This document shows positions 1-6,934 of a stretch of 64,000 nt of DNA, one piece after another. Made by a program: the position numbers and the translations under genes. This DNA is from Thermodesulfatator indicus DSM 15286 (GTDB taxonomy: Bacteria > Desulfobacterota > Thermodesulfobacteria > Thermodesulfobacteriales > Thermodesulfatatoraceae): assembly GCF_000217795.1 (NCBI RefSeq), contig NC_015681.1, positions 1,665,244-1,729,243 of the forward strand, written 5' to 3'. Every line of letters begins with the position of its first letter. Position 1 is the stretch's first letter. Under the pieces are notes generated by a model. The model was not told where the DNA came from and made no database searches. It was given only the letters and a program-made list of their open reading frames with translations.

Positions 1-144
1 CATCTAATTACAATTTTATGTCAAATGTTTTACTGTTTTTTAAACTAAAATTTACATTTATGAATTTGTGATATAGGAAAGTAATGGTCGATCCCTCTTG
101 AGATTTCTTTTTTATTTCTTATTTTCAACTTTAAGGAGGTGCTT

Positions 145-426
145 ATGGGGATTGAGCCTGAAGACATTATAAAAAAAGAAGTAGTTACTGGTTTATCAGT
201 AGGTTTAGGACTAGCTTATGTATTACCCAAATTACTACCTGTTTTTGGTCAAGCTGCCAAACCTATTATTAAAGGTATGATGAAAGGTTCTATTATTGCC
301 TATGAAAAAGGTAGAGAAACTTTGGCAGAACTGACTGAGACTTTAGAAGACTTATGGGCAGAAACAAAAGCTGAGCTAGAAGAAGAAATTGCGTCTCAAA
401 GCGGAGGAAAAAAGGATGCCGAGTAA
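145..426 (+). CDS. DUF5132 family small membrane-associated protein
   Basis: A 93-residue protein that opens with a hydrophobic, Gly-rich stretch (about residues 14-47, with GLSVGLGLAYVLP) followed by YEKGRE and an acidic, probably helical tail. This layout is what I recall of DUF5132 proteins, whose function is unknown. The ATG at 145 is chosen over the GTG at 139 because AAGGAGG at 133-139 sits five bases before it. The gene overlaps the next one by 11 bp, so the two are probably translated together. Its place beside HMA_2 proteins and a P-type ATPase suggests a structural or accessory role in a membrane ion system; that role is inferred. The family call rests on remembered sequence pattern, not a search. 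Confidence 0.72.
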   Translation: MGIEPEDIIKKEVVTGLSVGLGLAYVLPKLLPVFGQAAKPIIKGMMKGSIIAYEKGRETLAELTETLEDLWAETKAELEEEIASQSGGKKDAE

Positions 427-871
427 GCCTGAGGCCTTTGTTGTTCATAGTCTTAAAGGACGGGTCAGGCTTAAAGCCCCAGCTCTTAAAAATCGCCCAA
501 AAGAATTAGATCATATTATTTCAACCATTGATAGTCTTGAAAACGTTAAAAAGGTATCAGGTAATCCCCAAACCGGAAGTATCCTTTTGGAATACGAAGG
601 AAGCCCTCAAGTTTTTTGGAATAAACTTCGTGAGCTCGATGTTTTGGACATAAAAAAGGCCGAAGAAGTGGCGGTGAAGTCACAGTTACAAACCGTCTTC
701 AAGAAAGCAGACGAAGCTATAAAAGAAAGTTCCCATTATCGTTTAGATTTAGGAACATCAGTTGGACTTGCTTGTGTAGCGGTAGGCCTTTATCAGCTTT
801 TAAGGGGGAGAACGAATCTTCCCTCTTGGTATACGGCTTTTTGGTACTCCCTTCATTTTTTTAAAAAATAA
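416..871 (+). CDS. HMA_2-like domain protein with C-terminal membrane helix
   Basis: A 151-residue protein. Residues 8-80 resemble a heavy-metal-associated (ferredoxin-fold) domain of the HMA_2 type: an N-terminal strand with HSLKGRVRLKAP, then NVKKVSGNPQTGSILLEY. The usual metal-binding CxxC is absent; an H-x3-G-R-V-R motif occupies the first loop. A hydrophobic helix at about residues 113-131 suggests membrane anchoring. The ATG at 416 follows GGAGG at 403-407 and overlaps the upstream stop. The same HxxxGRxR motif recurs at the N terminus of the ATPase (1651-4650) and in the protein at 5872-6243. It is probably a partner or regulator of that ATPase; what it binds cannot be told from sequence. 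Confidence 0.78.
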   Translation: MPSKPEAFVVHSLKGRVRLKAPALKNRPKELDHIISTIDSLENVKKVSGNPQTGSILLEYEGSPQVFWNKLRELDVLDIKKAEEVAVKSQLQTVFKKADEAIKESSHYRLDLGTSVGLACVAVGLYQLLRGRTNLPSWYTAFWYSLHFFKK

Positions 872-885
872 TAAGGAGGTAAGTT

Positions 886-1641
886 ATGGCTGAAGAAAAA
901 AAAGAAATACTGGAAGCGTCTCAGTCCTCTACGGGTTTAAATATTCCAAACCCTTTTTCTCTTCTTGGAACTGCAGGTCGAGCCGTAAAAGATGGAATTG
1001 TTAGTAGCCTTAAAGGCTTACAAGAGATTGAAGCCGAAATTATTACTCTTACCCGCAACACTATAATCGATGTTTTGAGAGCCGCAGGAGATGTCACCAA
1101 AGAGGGAATAAATGTTATTGCAGATACCATGAAAGGGGCTATCCAGGCCACCGAAGAAGTTGGCACTGGGGCTATAATGAGTGTTAAAAGTGTGGCAAAA
1201 GGATTGATCCTGGGTGTCCACGAAGTAGGTGGCGATGTTGTTAAAGCCGCTTCTGAAATTGCCAGAGATGCCGTAAAAAATGCCGCTGCTGTGGGAGCGG
1301 ATGTAGCCGAAGTAGCTCGTCGTACTGTAGAAGGAATAATTGAAGCTACCCGCGAAATAGGTGGAAATGTTGAGGAAGTGGCTAAAGCAGCGGTAACTGG
1401 AGCAGTAGAAGGTGCCAGTGAAATCAGCAAAACAGCTACCACTTCTGTTAAAGAAGTACTTGTCGGAGTAGTAGGTAGCACTAAAGAAGTGTTAAGCACT
1501 GCTTTGCCAAAAGGGGCCAAGTCAACTCAAGAAAAAGAACCAGAAATTATTGAAGTTAAGGCTTCGACTCCTAAGTCAGAGAATACCGAAACTAAAGAAA
1601 CGAAGAAAGAAACTAAGTCTAAAGGCAATAAAAAGTCTTAG
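886..1641 (+). CDS. Protein of six tandem 22-residue amphipathic repeats, phasin/apolipoprotein-like
   Basis: A 251-residue protein that I cannot assign to a named family. Residues 61-192 form six uninterrupted 22-residue repeats (61-82, 83-104, 105-126, 127-148, 149-170, 171-192). Their common core is G-A-[IV]-x2-A-x-E-[VI]-G followed by V-x2-V-A. Small, hydrophobic and charged residues alternate with 11-residue half-periodicity, as in exchangeable lipid-binding helices (apolipoproteins, phasins, some LEA proteins). There are no membrane spans and no cysteines. The tail (about 205-251) is Lys/Glu/Thr-rich and probably disordered. An AAGGAGG site at 872-878 precedes the ATG. It lies between HMA_2 genes and is probably co-transcribed. 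A coat on a lipid or polymer surface is inferred. Confidence 0.8.
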   Translation: MAEEKKEILEASQSSTGLNIPNPFSLLGTAGRAVKDGIVSSLKGLQEIEAEIITLTRNTIIDVLRAAGDVTKEGINVIADTMKGAIQATEEVGTGAIMSVKSVAKGLILGVHEVGGDVVKAASEIARDAVKNAAAVGADVAEVARRTVEGIIEATREIGGNVEEVAKAAVTGAVEGASEISKTATTSVKEVLVGVVGSTKEVLSTALPKGAKSTQEKEPEIIEVKASTPKSENTETKETKKETKSKGNKKS

Positions 1642-1650
1642 TTATTGCCA

Positions 1651-4650
1651 ATGGCCTCACTAGAACTTCAAAAGATTCATGAGCTCAGGGGCCGCGTGCG
1701 TTTTAGGGCCCCTGTGCTTTATCGGGCGTTTCACTTAAAGGATTATCTTGAAGGAGTCCTTTCCAGGAACGGTCACATAAAAAAAGTTAAGGTTAATCCT
1801 TTAACGGCTACTATTTTGCTTGTTTTCAAACCTGATATACCAATTGAAAAGATAGAGGCTGAACTTAAATCCTACCTTGAAAAACTGCCAAGTCCTTCTG
1901 AGGTGAAAAAACTAAAAAGTGAAGCTAAGCCGGTAGTTGCATCTTTAAAAGAAGACGGCCCCCCGTGGCATACTATGCCGGTTGAAGAAGTTTTAAAGCT
2001 CCTTGGTACTGATAAAGAAAAAGGGCTTGCCCGTAAAACTTACGAAAAACTTTTACAAAAATACGGCCCAAATATTCTTCCTGAGATAACCCCCAGAACC
2101 GGCTGGGAGATTTTTTTTGAGCAAATAAAAAGTGTACCAGTAGCTATTTTGGGCGTGGCGGCTGGAATTTCCCTTTTTACCGGAGGGATTATTGACGCGG
2201 TGGCCATTTTGTGTGTGGTAGGTTTAAACGCCTACATAGGCTACAAAACCGAAGCCGAAGCAGAAAGAACTATAAGTTCGCTTAAAAAACTTCTTCATCC
2301 TGAAGCCCTGGTTATACGAGAAGGCAAAGTTCATCGCGTTCCGGCTGAAACCATTGTTCCAGGAGACATTTTTCTTTTACGCCCGGGGGACTATGTTCCC
2401 GCTGATGGACGCATTATAGAGGCGGAAAGGTTAAGCATTGACGAATCGGCTCTAACCGGTGAGAGCCTACCAGTGGTCAAGACGGAAAAACCCCTTCCTC
2501 CCAATGAAACCTATCCTCTCGCTGACCGGGTCAACATGTGTTTTATGGGTACGCTGGTGCTTGGGGGGCATGGCAAGGCCGTAGCCGTAGCCACCGGTAA
2601 GGATACAGAGATCGGACGCATTCAGCTTTCACTGGCAGAAGCAAGGCCTCCTGAGACTTCCATAGAAAAACAACTTGATGAAATGGGCACCAAGCTGGTG
2701 GTGCTTTCAGGGGCCCTTTGCGGAGCGGTTTTTGTACTGGGAGTTATGAGGGGTTTTGGCTTTCTTGAAATGCTTAATACGGCTTTATCTTTGGCCGTGG
2801 CGGCAGTGCCTGAGGGGCTCTCTACAGTCGCTACGACCACCCTTGCCCTTGGTGTGCGTGAAATGAAAAAAGAAAACATAGTGGTAAGGCGCCTCTCGGC
2901 CATAGAGGCCCTTGGTTCGGTTCAGGTGATGTGCCTTGATAAAACCGGCACCATTACCGAAAACCGTATGACGGTAACTGAAGTTAGCTGTGGTAAGTCT
3001 TATAAACCAAAAGATTTAGAAAACAGGTATTTGAATTTTTCGCCAGCCCCGCAAATTCTTTTTGAAGAGGCCCAGGACGAGCTTTTGTCTTTGTTGGCGG
3101 TATGTGTACTCTGTAATGAAAGCGAAGTGGTAAAAAACGGCGAAAAGCTTTCCTTTAGGGGTACGCCTACCGAGACGGCTCTTCTTGAAATAGCCTTTAA
3201 AGCCGGTCTTGATATTGAAGCCTTACGAAAGGCCTTTCCCAGGGTGCGTATTGTGCATCGGGCGGAAAACCGTCTTTACATGGTGACGGTTCATTCCCTG
3301 CCTTCAGGTAAGTTCCTTTACGCTATAAAAGGAATGCCAACGCAAGTACTTGGGCTTTGTGGGCAGGTTTTAAAAGGTGGCCGTCTTTATCCTCTTGATG
3401 AAGAGGAACGTATTGAACTTACCAATTTAAATGACCAGCTAGCCGTGCGGGGTTTAAGGGTACTTGGAGTGGCCTTTGGTATTTCTGATGACCCCGAAAT
3501 AGACCTTGACCTAAAAGGCGAGGCTCCCTGGTGTGAAAACTTCGTGTGGCTTGGCTTCGTAGGTATGGAAGATCCAATTCGTCCAGGTATTAAAGATCTT
3601 ATTTCACTTTTACACCAAGCGGGTATCCGCACCGTAATGATAACTGGAGATCAGGCTCCCACGGCTTATGCTATCGGCAAGGCCATAAACATAAGTGGTC
3701 AAGACGAACTTGTTATTCTCGATTCTTCTGACTTTTCGCATTTAAACCCCGAGGCCTTTAAAGGGCTCTTGAAAAGGGTATCTGTTTTTTCAAGGGTGAG
3801 CCCGGCTGACAAGCTACGTATTGTCCAAGCCTTTCAGGACTTAGGCCTTAAGGTAGCCATGACAGGCGATGGTATTAACGACATTCCGGCGCTTAAAGCG
3901 GCAGACATAGGGGTTACTACCGGAAGTGGCACTGATGTGGCCAAAGAAGTAGCAGACATAATTATCGAAGACGATCAACTTGGCACCATGGTGCTGGCGG
4001 TGGAAAAAGGCCGTATCATTTACAAAAACATTCGCAAGTCCCTTGAATTTTTGCTTTCTACCAACATTAGTGAGATAATGGTTTCAGTTTCAGCCAATCT
4101 AGCTGGCCTTGGCCAACCTTTGAATCAGATGCAGCTCCTCTGGATTAACCTGGTAACAGATGTTTTCCCTGGGCTTGCGCTTTCCCTTGAGCCGGCTGAG
4201 CCTGGCATTATGAAGGAGCCTCCCAGGGATCCCCAAAAACCCATCATGGATACTAACGACTTTAAAAGGCTTTCTTTGCAGGCATCGGTTATATCGGGAG
4301 CCTCTCTTTTCCCGTATGTTTATGGCCTGGTGAGATATGGACGCGGTCCTAAGGCCAGTACCCTTTCTTTCCTTTCTCTTACCGCCTCTCAGTTATTACA
4401 CACTTTGAACTGTCGCAGCGAAAAGCTTACTTTTCTTGAAAATTCAGCTCTTCCGAAAAATCCACACTTGGCCAAGTGTATGTGGGGAACTGCAGCGGCG
4501 CATAGTTTATTTTTCTTGCCTCCGATTAGAAAAGTTTTAGGGTTAAGCCCTCTAGGGCTAATTGATACAGTGCTAGTGGCGGCCACTTCGTTTGGTTCTT
4601 TGTTTTTTAACGCCTTTTTAAAAAAAGTTATCCGAGAGGGGCATTTATGA
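1651..4650 (+). CDS. P2-type (Ca2+-ATPase-like) cation pump with N-terminal HMA_2 domain
   Basis: A 999-residue P-type ATPase. Residues 1-80 are an HMA_2-like domain with HELRGRVRFRAP and no CxxC. The cation-ATPase N-terminal domain follows (from about 108), then TGES (269-272) in the A domain, PEGL in TM4 (from 387), the phosphorylated Asp430 in DKTGT, and TGDGIND. TM5 has N805 and E808, and TM6 has N833, T836 and D837 within NLVTD. These match the SERCA/PMR1 calcium-site ligands, unlike the CPx motif of P1B heavy-metal pumps. Ca2+ or Mn2+ is the likely cargo by family knowledge. The ATG at 1651 is preferred to TTG at 1645; neither has a clear ribosome site, so coupling to the upstream gene is likely. 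Its stop overlaps the next start (ATGA). Confidence 0.92.
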   Translation: MASLELQKIHELRGRVRFRAPVLYRAFHLKDYLEGVLSRNGHIKKVKVNPLTATILLVFKPDIPIEKIEAELKSYLEKLPSPSEVKKLKSEAKPVVASLKEDGPPWHTMPVEEVLKLLGTDKEKGLARKTYEKLLQKYGPNILPEITPRTGWEIFFEQIKSVPVAILGVAAGISLFTGGIIDAVAILCVVGLNAYIGYKTEAEAERTISSLKKLLHPEALVIREGKVHRVPAETIVPGDIFLLRPGDYVPADGRIIEAERLSIDESALTGESLPVVKTEKPLPPNETYPLADRVNMCFMGTLVLGGHGKAVAVATGKDTEIGRIQLSLAEARPPETSIEKQLDEMGTKLVVLSGALCGAVFVLGVMRGFGFLEMLNTALSLAVAAVPEGLSTVATTTLALGVREMKKENIVVRRLSAIEALGSVQVMCLDKTGTITENRMTVTEVSCGKSYKPKDLENRYLNFSPAPQILFEEAQDELLSLLAVCVLCNESEVVKNGEKLSFRGTPTETALLEIAFKAGLDIEALRKAFPRVRIVHRAENRLYMVTVHSLPSGKFLYAIKGMPTQVLGLCGQVLKGGRLYPLDEEERIELTNLNDQLAVRGLRVLGVAFGISDDPEIDLDLKGEAPWCENFVWLGFVGMEDPIRPGIKDLISLLHQAGIRTVMITGDQAPTAYAIGKAINISGQDELVILDSSDFSHLNPEAFKGLLKRVSVFSRVSPADKLRIVQAFQDLGLKVAMTGDGINDIPALKAADIGVTTGSGTDVAKEVADIIIEDDQLGTMVLAVEKGRIIYKNIRKSLEFLLSTNISEIMVSVSANLAGLGQPLNQMQLLWINLVTDVFPGLALSLEPAEPGIMKEPPRDPQKPIMDTNDFKRLSLQASVISGASLFPYVYGLVRYGRGPKASTLSFLSLTASQLLHTLNCRSEKLTFLENSALPKNPHLAKCMWGTAAAHSLFFLPPIRKVLGLSPLGLIDTVLVAATSFGSLFFNAFLKKVIREGHL

Positions 4651-5837
4651 GAAAAAACTTTATTTTTACTTCCTCTTCCGTAACAGATGGCCATCCAGAC
4701 AAGCTTTGTGACCAGATAAGTGACGCCATTGTTGACCGCTTTTTACAGCAAGATCCTCTGGCCTCGGTAATTGCTGAGTGTGCAGTGTCTCAAGGGCTTT
4801 TATTTCTGGCGGTGAGATTTTCCTCTGTAGCTTTAATAGATGTGCCTTACATCGCCCGCTGGGTGATAAATGAGGTTGGCTATCGCTCGCCAAATTTTAG
4901 TGCCCGGAACTGTACTATTCTCACCAGTATAAATGAGCAGCCCCTTGACGAAGAAAGACGTGTGCCTGATGAAGAGCTTGACGACGAAAAGATAGAACGT
5001 ATCAAAGTCCGTAACCAGGCTAATGTTTTTGGTTACGCTTGTGACCACACGCCTTCTCTCATGCCTCTTCCCATTGTTTTGGCCCACAAATTAGCCAGAC
5101 GCTTGACCACCGTTAGACTTTCCAGCTTATTACCTTATCTTTCGCCAGACGGTAAAACTCAGGTAGGAGTAGAATTTCGCGATGGGCGTCCATACGCTAT
5201 ATCGTCTTTAATGATTCTAGCTTGTATAGCGGAAAAAATGAACGAACAAAAAGTGAAGGCCGAGATTTACGAACAGGTGATAAAACCGGCCTTTCAGGGA
5301 GAAGAAATAAGGCCTGATGACAAAACCTTTGTTGATATTCGTATTATCTATGACCCACAGGGTTGTGGTCCTATGCTTCATTCTGGATTAACCGGACGTA
5401 AAAATGCCGTTGACACTTACGGTGAATACGCTCGTCACAGTGGAGCCGCTTTAAGTGGTAAAGACCCTACGCGTATAGATAGGGTAGGGGCCTACGCGGC
5501 GCGATATGCGGCCAAAAATGTGGTAGCGGCAGGGCTTGCCAAAGAGTGTGAAGTGCATCTTAGTTATGCCATCGGCCGTTCACGTCCGGTAAGTATAACT
5601 GTGAATACTTTTGGAACGGGAATTATTCCAGATGAAAGAATAGAAGAGCTCGTTAAAAAGCATTTTGACTTTCGGCCAGCAGCTATTCAAAAGCAATTTG
5701 CTCTTCGTAAGCTACCTTCTCAGTTCAAGGGCGGTTTTTACCAAAAACTTGCGGCTTTTGGGCACATGGGTCGTATGGACCTTGCTGCTCCCTGGGAGAG
5801 AACAGATAAAAAAGACCTCCTCAAAGAGGAGGCCTAA
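4647..5837 (+). CDS. metK: Divergent methionine adenosyltransferase (MetK family)
   Basis: A 396-residue MetK homologue of normal length. It keeps GHPDK (His16, Asp18), the potassium-site Glu44, NVFGYACDHT, SGLTGRK and SGKDP. By hand alignment with E. coli MetK it differs at key methionine contacts. The Glu of VGGEI is Arg57, the Asp of MGDCGLTG is His245, and the second Lys of SGKDPSK is Arg276. The first conserved Glu in FTSES is Ser, and the mobile loop lacks the usual GQDI/QGVD text. It may use another substrate, or be regulatory or inactive. Its ATG overlaps the ATPase stop by four bases, so it belongs to that operon, an unusual place for a housekeeping metK. A normal copy may exist elsewhere. 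Confidence 0.8.
   Translation: MRKNFIFTSSSVTDGHPDKLCDQISDAIVDRFLQQDPLASVIAECAVSQGLLFLAVRFSSVALIDVPYIARWVINEVGYRSPNFSARNCTILTSINEQPLDEERRVPDEELDDEKIERIKVRNQANVFGYACDHTPSLMPLPIVLAHKLARRLTTVRLSSLLPYLSPDGKTQVGVEFRDGRPYAISSLMILACIAEKMNEQKVKAEIYEQVIKPAFQGEEIRPDDKTFVDIRIIYDPQGCGPMLHSGLTGRKNAVDTYGEYARHSGAALSGKDPTRIDRVGAYAARYAAKNVVAAGLAKECEVHLSYAIGRSRPVSITVNTFGTGIIPDERIEELVKKHFDFRPAAIQKQFALRKLPSQFKGGFYQKLAAFGHMGRMDLAAPWERTDKKDLLKEEA
5806..5833 (-). terminator. Intrinsic terminator for the minus-strand HMA_2 operon
   Basis: On the minus strand the sequence folds as GCCTCCTC-TTT-GAGGAGGT followed by CTTTTTT, an eight-base stem with a U tract. It lies about 40 bp beyond the stop of the gene at 5872-6243 and inside the last codons of the convergent metK-like gene. 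The U tract exists only in the minus direction. Confidence 0.7.
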
Positions 5838-5871
5838 CCAAGGGAGGTGAAGCAGGGAAGGCGGGCAGTTT

Positions 5872-6243
5872 CTATATAATTAAACTTAGAAAAGAAAGCC
5901 CAGTTCCTCTTAAAACTTGATCTGATACTAAACCAAATATAGCCCTACCGGCCTGTTTACCTATTTTTTCTACGTGTTTTTGTAATATTGTTTCGCAACC
6001 AACGGCTAAACGACTGTTAAAATAGCCTTCTTTTTCAAGGGCCTGAACTATCTCTTCAGCATCAATCACTGCTGGATTGTAATTTATTACAATACTGCCC
6101 GTAAGAGTGTTGGTGTTGACCGAAGTAACCCCTCCAAGGTGCATTATAAAATCTTTTATTAACTCAGCCGCGGCTTCGTTGTTTTTAATTATTGGTGTTC
6201 GGAGACGAATACGCCCCTTCACTTTGTGCAGGTAATACGACAT
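5872..6243 (-). CDS. HMA_2-like domain protein
   Basis: A 123-residue protein with the same N-terminal motif (HKVKGRIRLRTP) as the two HMA_2 domains on the opposite strand. It is followed by GGVTSVNTNTLTGSIVINYNP and an alpha/beta pattern expected of the fold. There is no CxxC. Residues about 95-123 form a helix ending in a short hydrophobic tail (GLSFLSLII), perhaps a weak membrane contact. GGAGGAAAATA precedes the ATG on the minus strand. The zinc-ribbon gene upstream overlaps it by 59 bp, so the two form one small operon converging on metK. Three HMA_2 domains within 6 kb suggests that they assemble together; this is inference. Confidence 0.75.
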   Translation of the reverse strand: MSYYLHKVKGRIRLRTPIIKNNEAAAELIKDFIMHLGGVTSVNTNTLTGSIVINYNPAVIDAEEIVQALEKEGYFNSRLAVGCETILQKHVEKIGKQAGRAIFGLVSDQVLRGTGLSFLSLII

Positions 6244-6523
6244 TATTTTCCTCCTCCAAAGCTATTTTTAAATAGGTGGAACACTCAGGATATCTGGAGC
6301 AACGCCAACGTATAAACTTTTGTGTTTTCATATAAACATACATTTTTTGTCCGCATTGAGGACAAGATGGTCTTTTAATAGAATTAGGTTTCGATTTTTC
6401 GGTAAACTGTTTGTTGCATACCAGGCAGCGATAGCGCTGTAATCCGTCTTTGGTTTTTCCATAGCGATTATAAGCCTGAGAGCCACAAAATGGACATTTT
6501 ATTGCTTTCATTTTGTTTTCCAT
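6185..6523 (-). CDS. Double zinc-ribbon protein (InsA-like plus topoisomerase-type C4 finger)
   Basis: About 112 residues from the ATG at 6523; the ATG at 6511 is also possible, and upstream TTG codons are less likely. The first ribbon reads CPFCGSQAYNRYGK then QRYRCLVCNKQF, the pattern of InsA/IS1-type N-terminal fingers. The second reads CPQCGQKMYVYMK then RWRCSRYPEC, like the C4 fingers at the C terminus of topoisomerase I. There is no transposase catalytic domain, so this is a small nucleic-acid-binding protein, possibly a regulator of the HMA_2 gene it overlaps. The start is uncertain because no strong ribosome site is visible. Confidence 0.62.
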   Translation of the reverse strand: MENKMKAIKCPFCGSQAYNRYGKTKDGLQRYRCLVCNKQFTEKSKPNSIKRPSCPQCGQKMYVYMKTQKFIRWRCSRYPECSTYLKIALEEENNVVLPAQSEGAYSSPNTNN

Positions 6524-6630
6524 TTGGCTAAAACTGTAGAAGGAATTTTTGAAAGAAAAGTTTAGGCTTTTTGACAATTCCGTTACAAATTCAGTTGGCT
6601 CTTCAAAAGTTTACGAAGAAGCATATTTTA

Positions 6631-6645
6631 GGGACAGGCAAAAAT
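6631..6645 (+). repeat. REP-like motif GGGACAGGCAAAAAT
   Basis: A single copy of the dispersed GGGACAGGC(A)AAAATT motif, just before the PHA-granule-region gene. The same core recurs at 8416-8434, 9007-9027, 9055-9071, 37337-37355, 37818-37851 and 51164-51198. Confidence 0.5.
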
Positions 6646-6661
6646 AATTAAGGGGTTTTCC

Positions 6662-6934
6662 ATGGCGGATTTAAAGATAAAAAGGTCTCACTCTCAGGAC
6701 CCTGAAAAATTAAAAGAAATTTTTGAAAAAAATTTTGGTCCAAAGGCTGAAAAATACGGAGTCAAAGTTAAATGGGAAGGGTTAAAGGCTAGGTTAGACG
6801 GCCCAGTAAAAGGTGAGCTTCGCATTGAACCAGAGGAGATCATTCTTGAAGCTAAACTTAGCTGGACGGCCAAGCTTTTCAAAGGAAAAATTGAAGAGGA
6901 AATTAATAAAACTCTTGATGAAGTTTTAGCTTAG
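6662..6934 (+). CDS. Polyhydroxyalkanoic acid system (PHA_gran_rgn) family protein
   Basis: A 90-residue soluble protein beginning MADLKIKRSHS, with KWEGLKARL and a C-terminal LFKGKIEEEINKTLDEVL. This order of motifs (I-x-R-S-H, then WEG, then LKG-x-IE-x-EI) matches the PHA_gran_rgn family, found next to polyhydroxyalkanoate granule genes in proteobacteria. Its biochemical role is unknown. No PHA synthase is visible in the window. Its 3' end overlaps the convergent radical SAM gene by nine bases. Near the repeat protein at 886-1641 it adds a second granule-type protein to the region, but its promoter is probably separate. Confidence 0.78.
   Translation: MADLKIKRSHSQDPEKLKEIFEKNFGPKAEKYGVKVKWEGLKARLDGPVKGELRIEPEEIILEAKLSWTAKLFKGKIEEEINKTLDEVLA

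Noticed and set aside
921-1520. Long minus-strand open frame opposite the 22-residue-repeat gene
   Set aside because: It is a mirror of the repetitive + strand gene with Ser/Thr/Ala-rich low-complexity sequence and no ribosome site.
145-4650. Direct assignment of the first locus as a ferrosome (fez) operon
   Set aside because: The ATPase has P2-type motifs (PEGL, NLVTD, calcium ligands) and no P1B signature, so only a loose resemblance is claimed.
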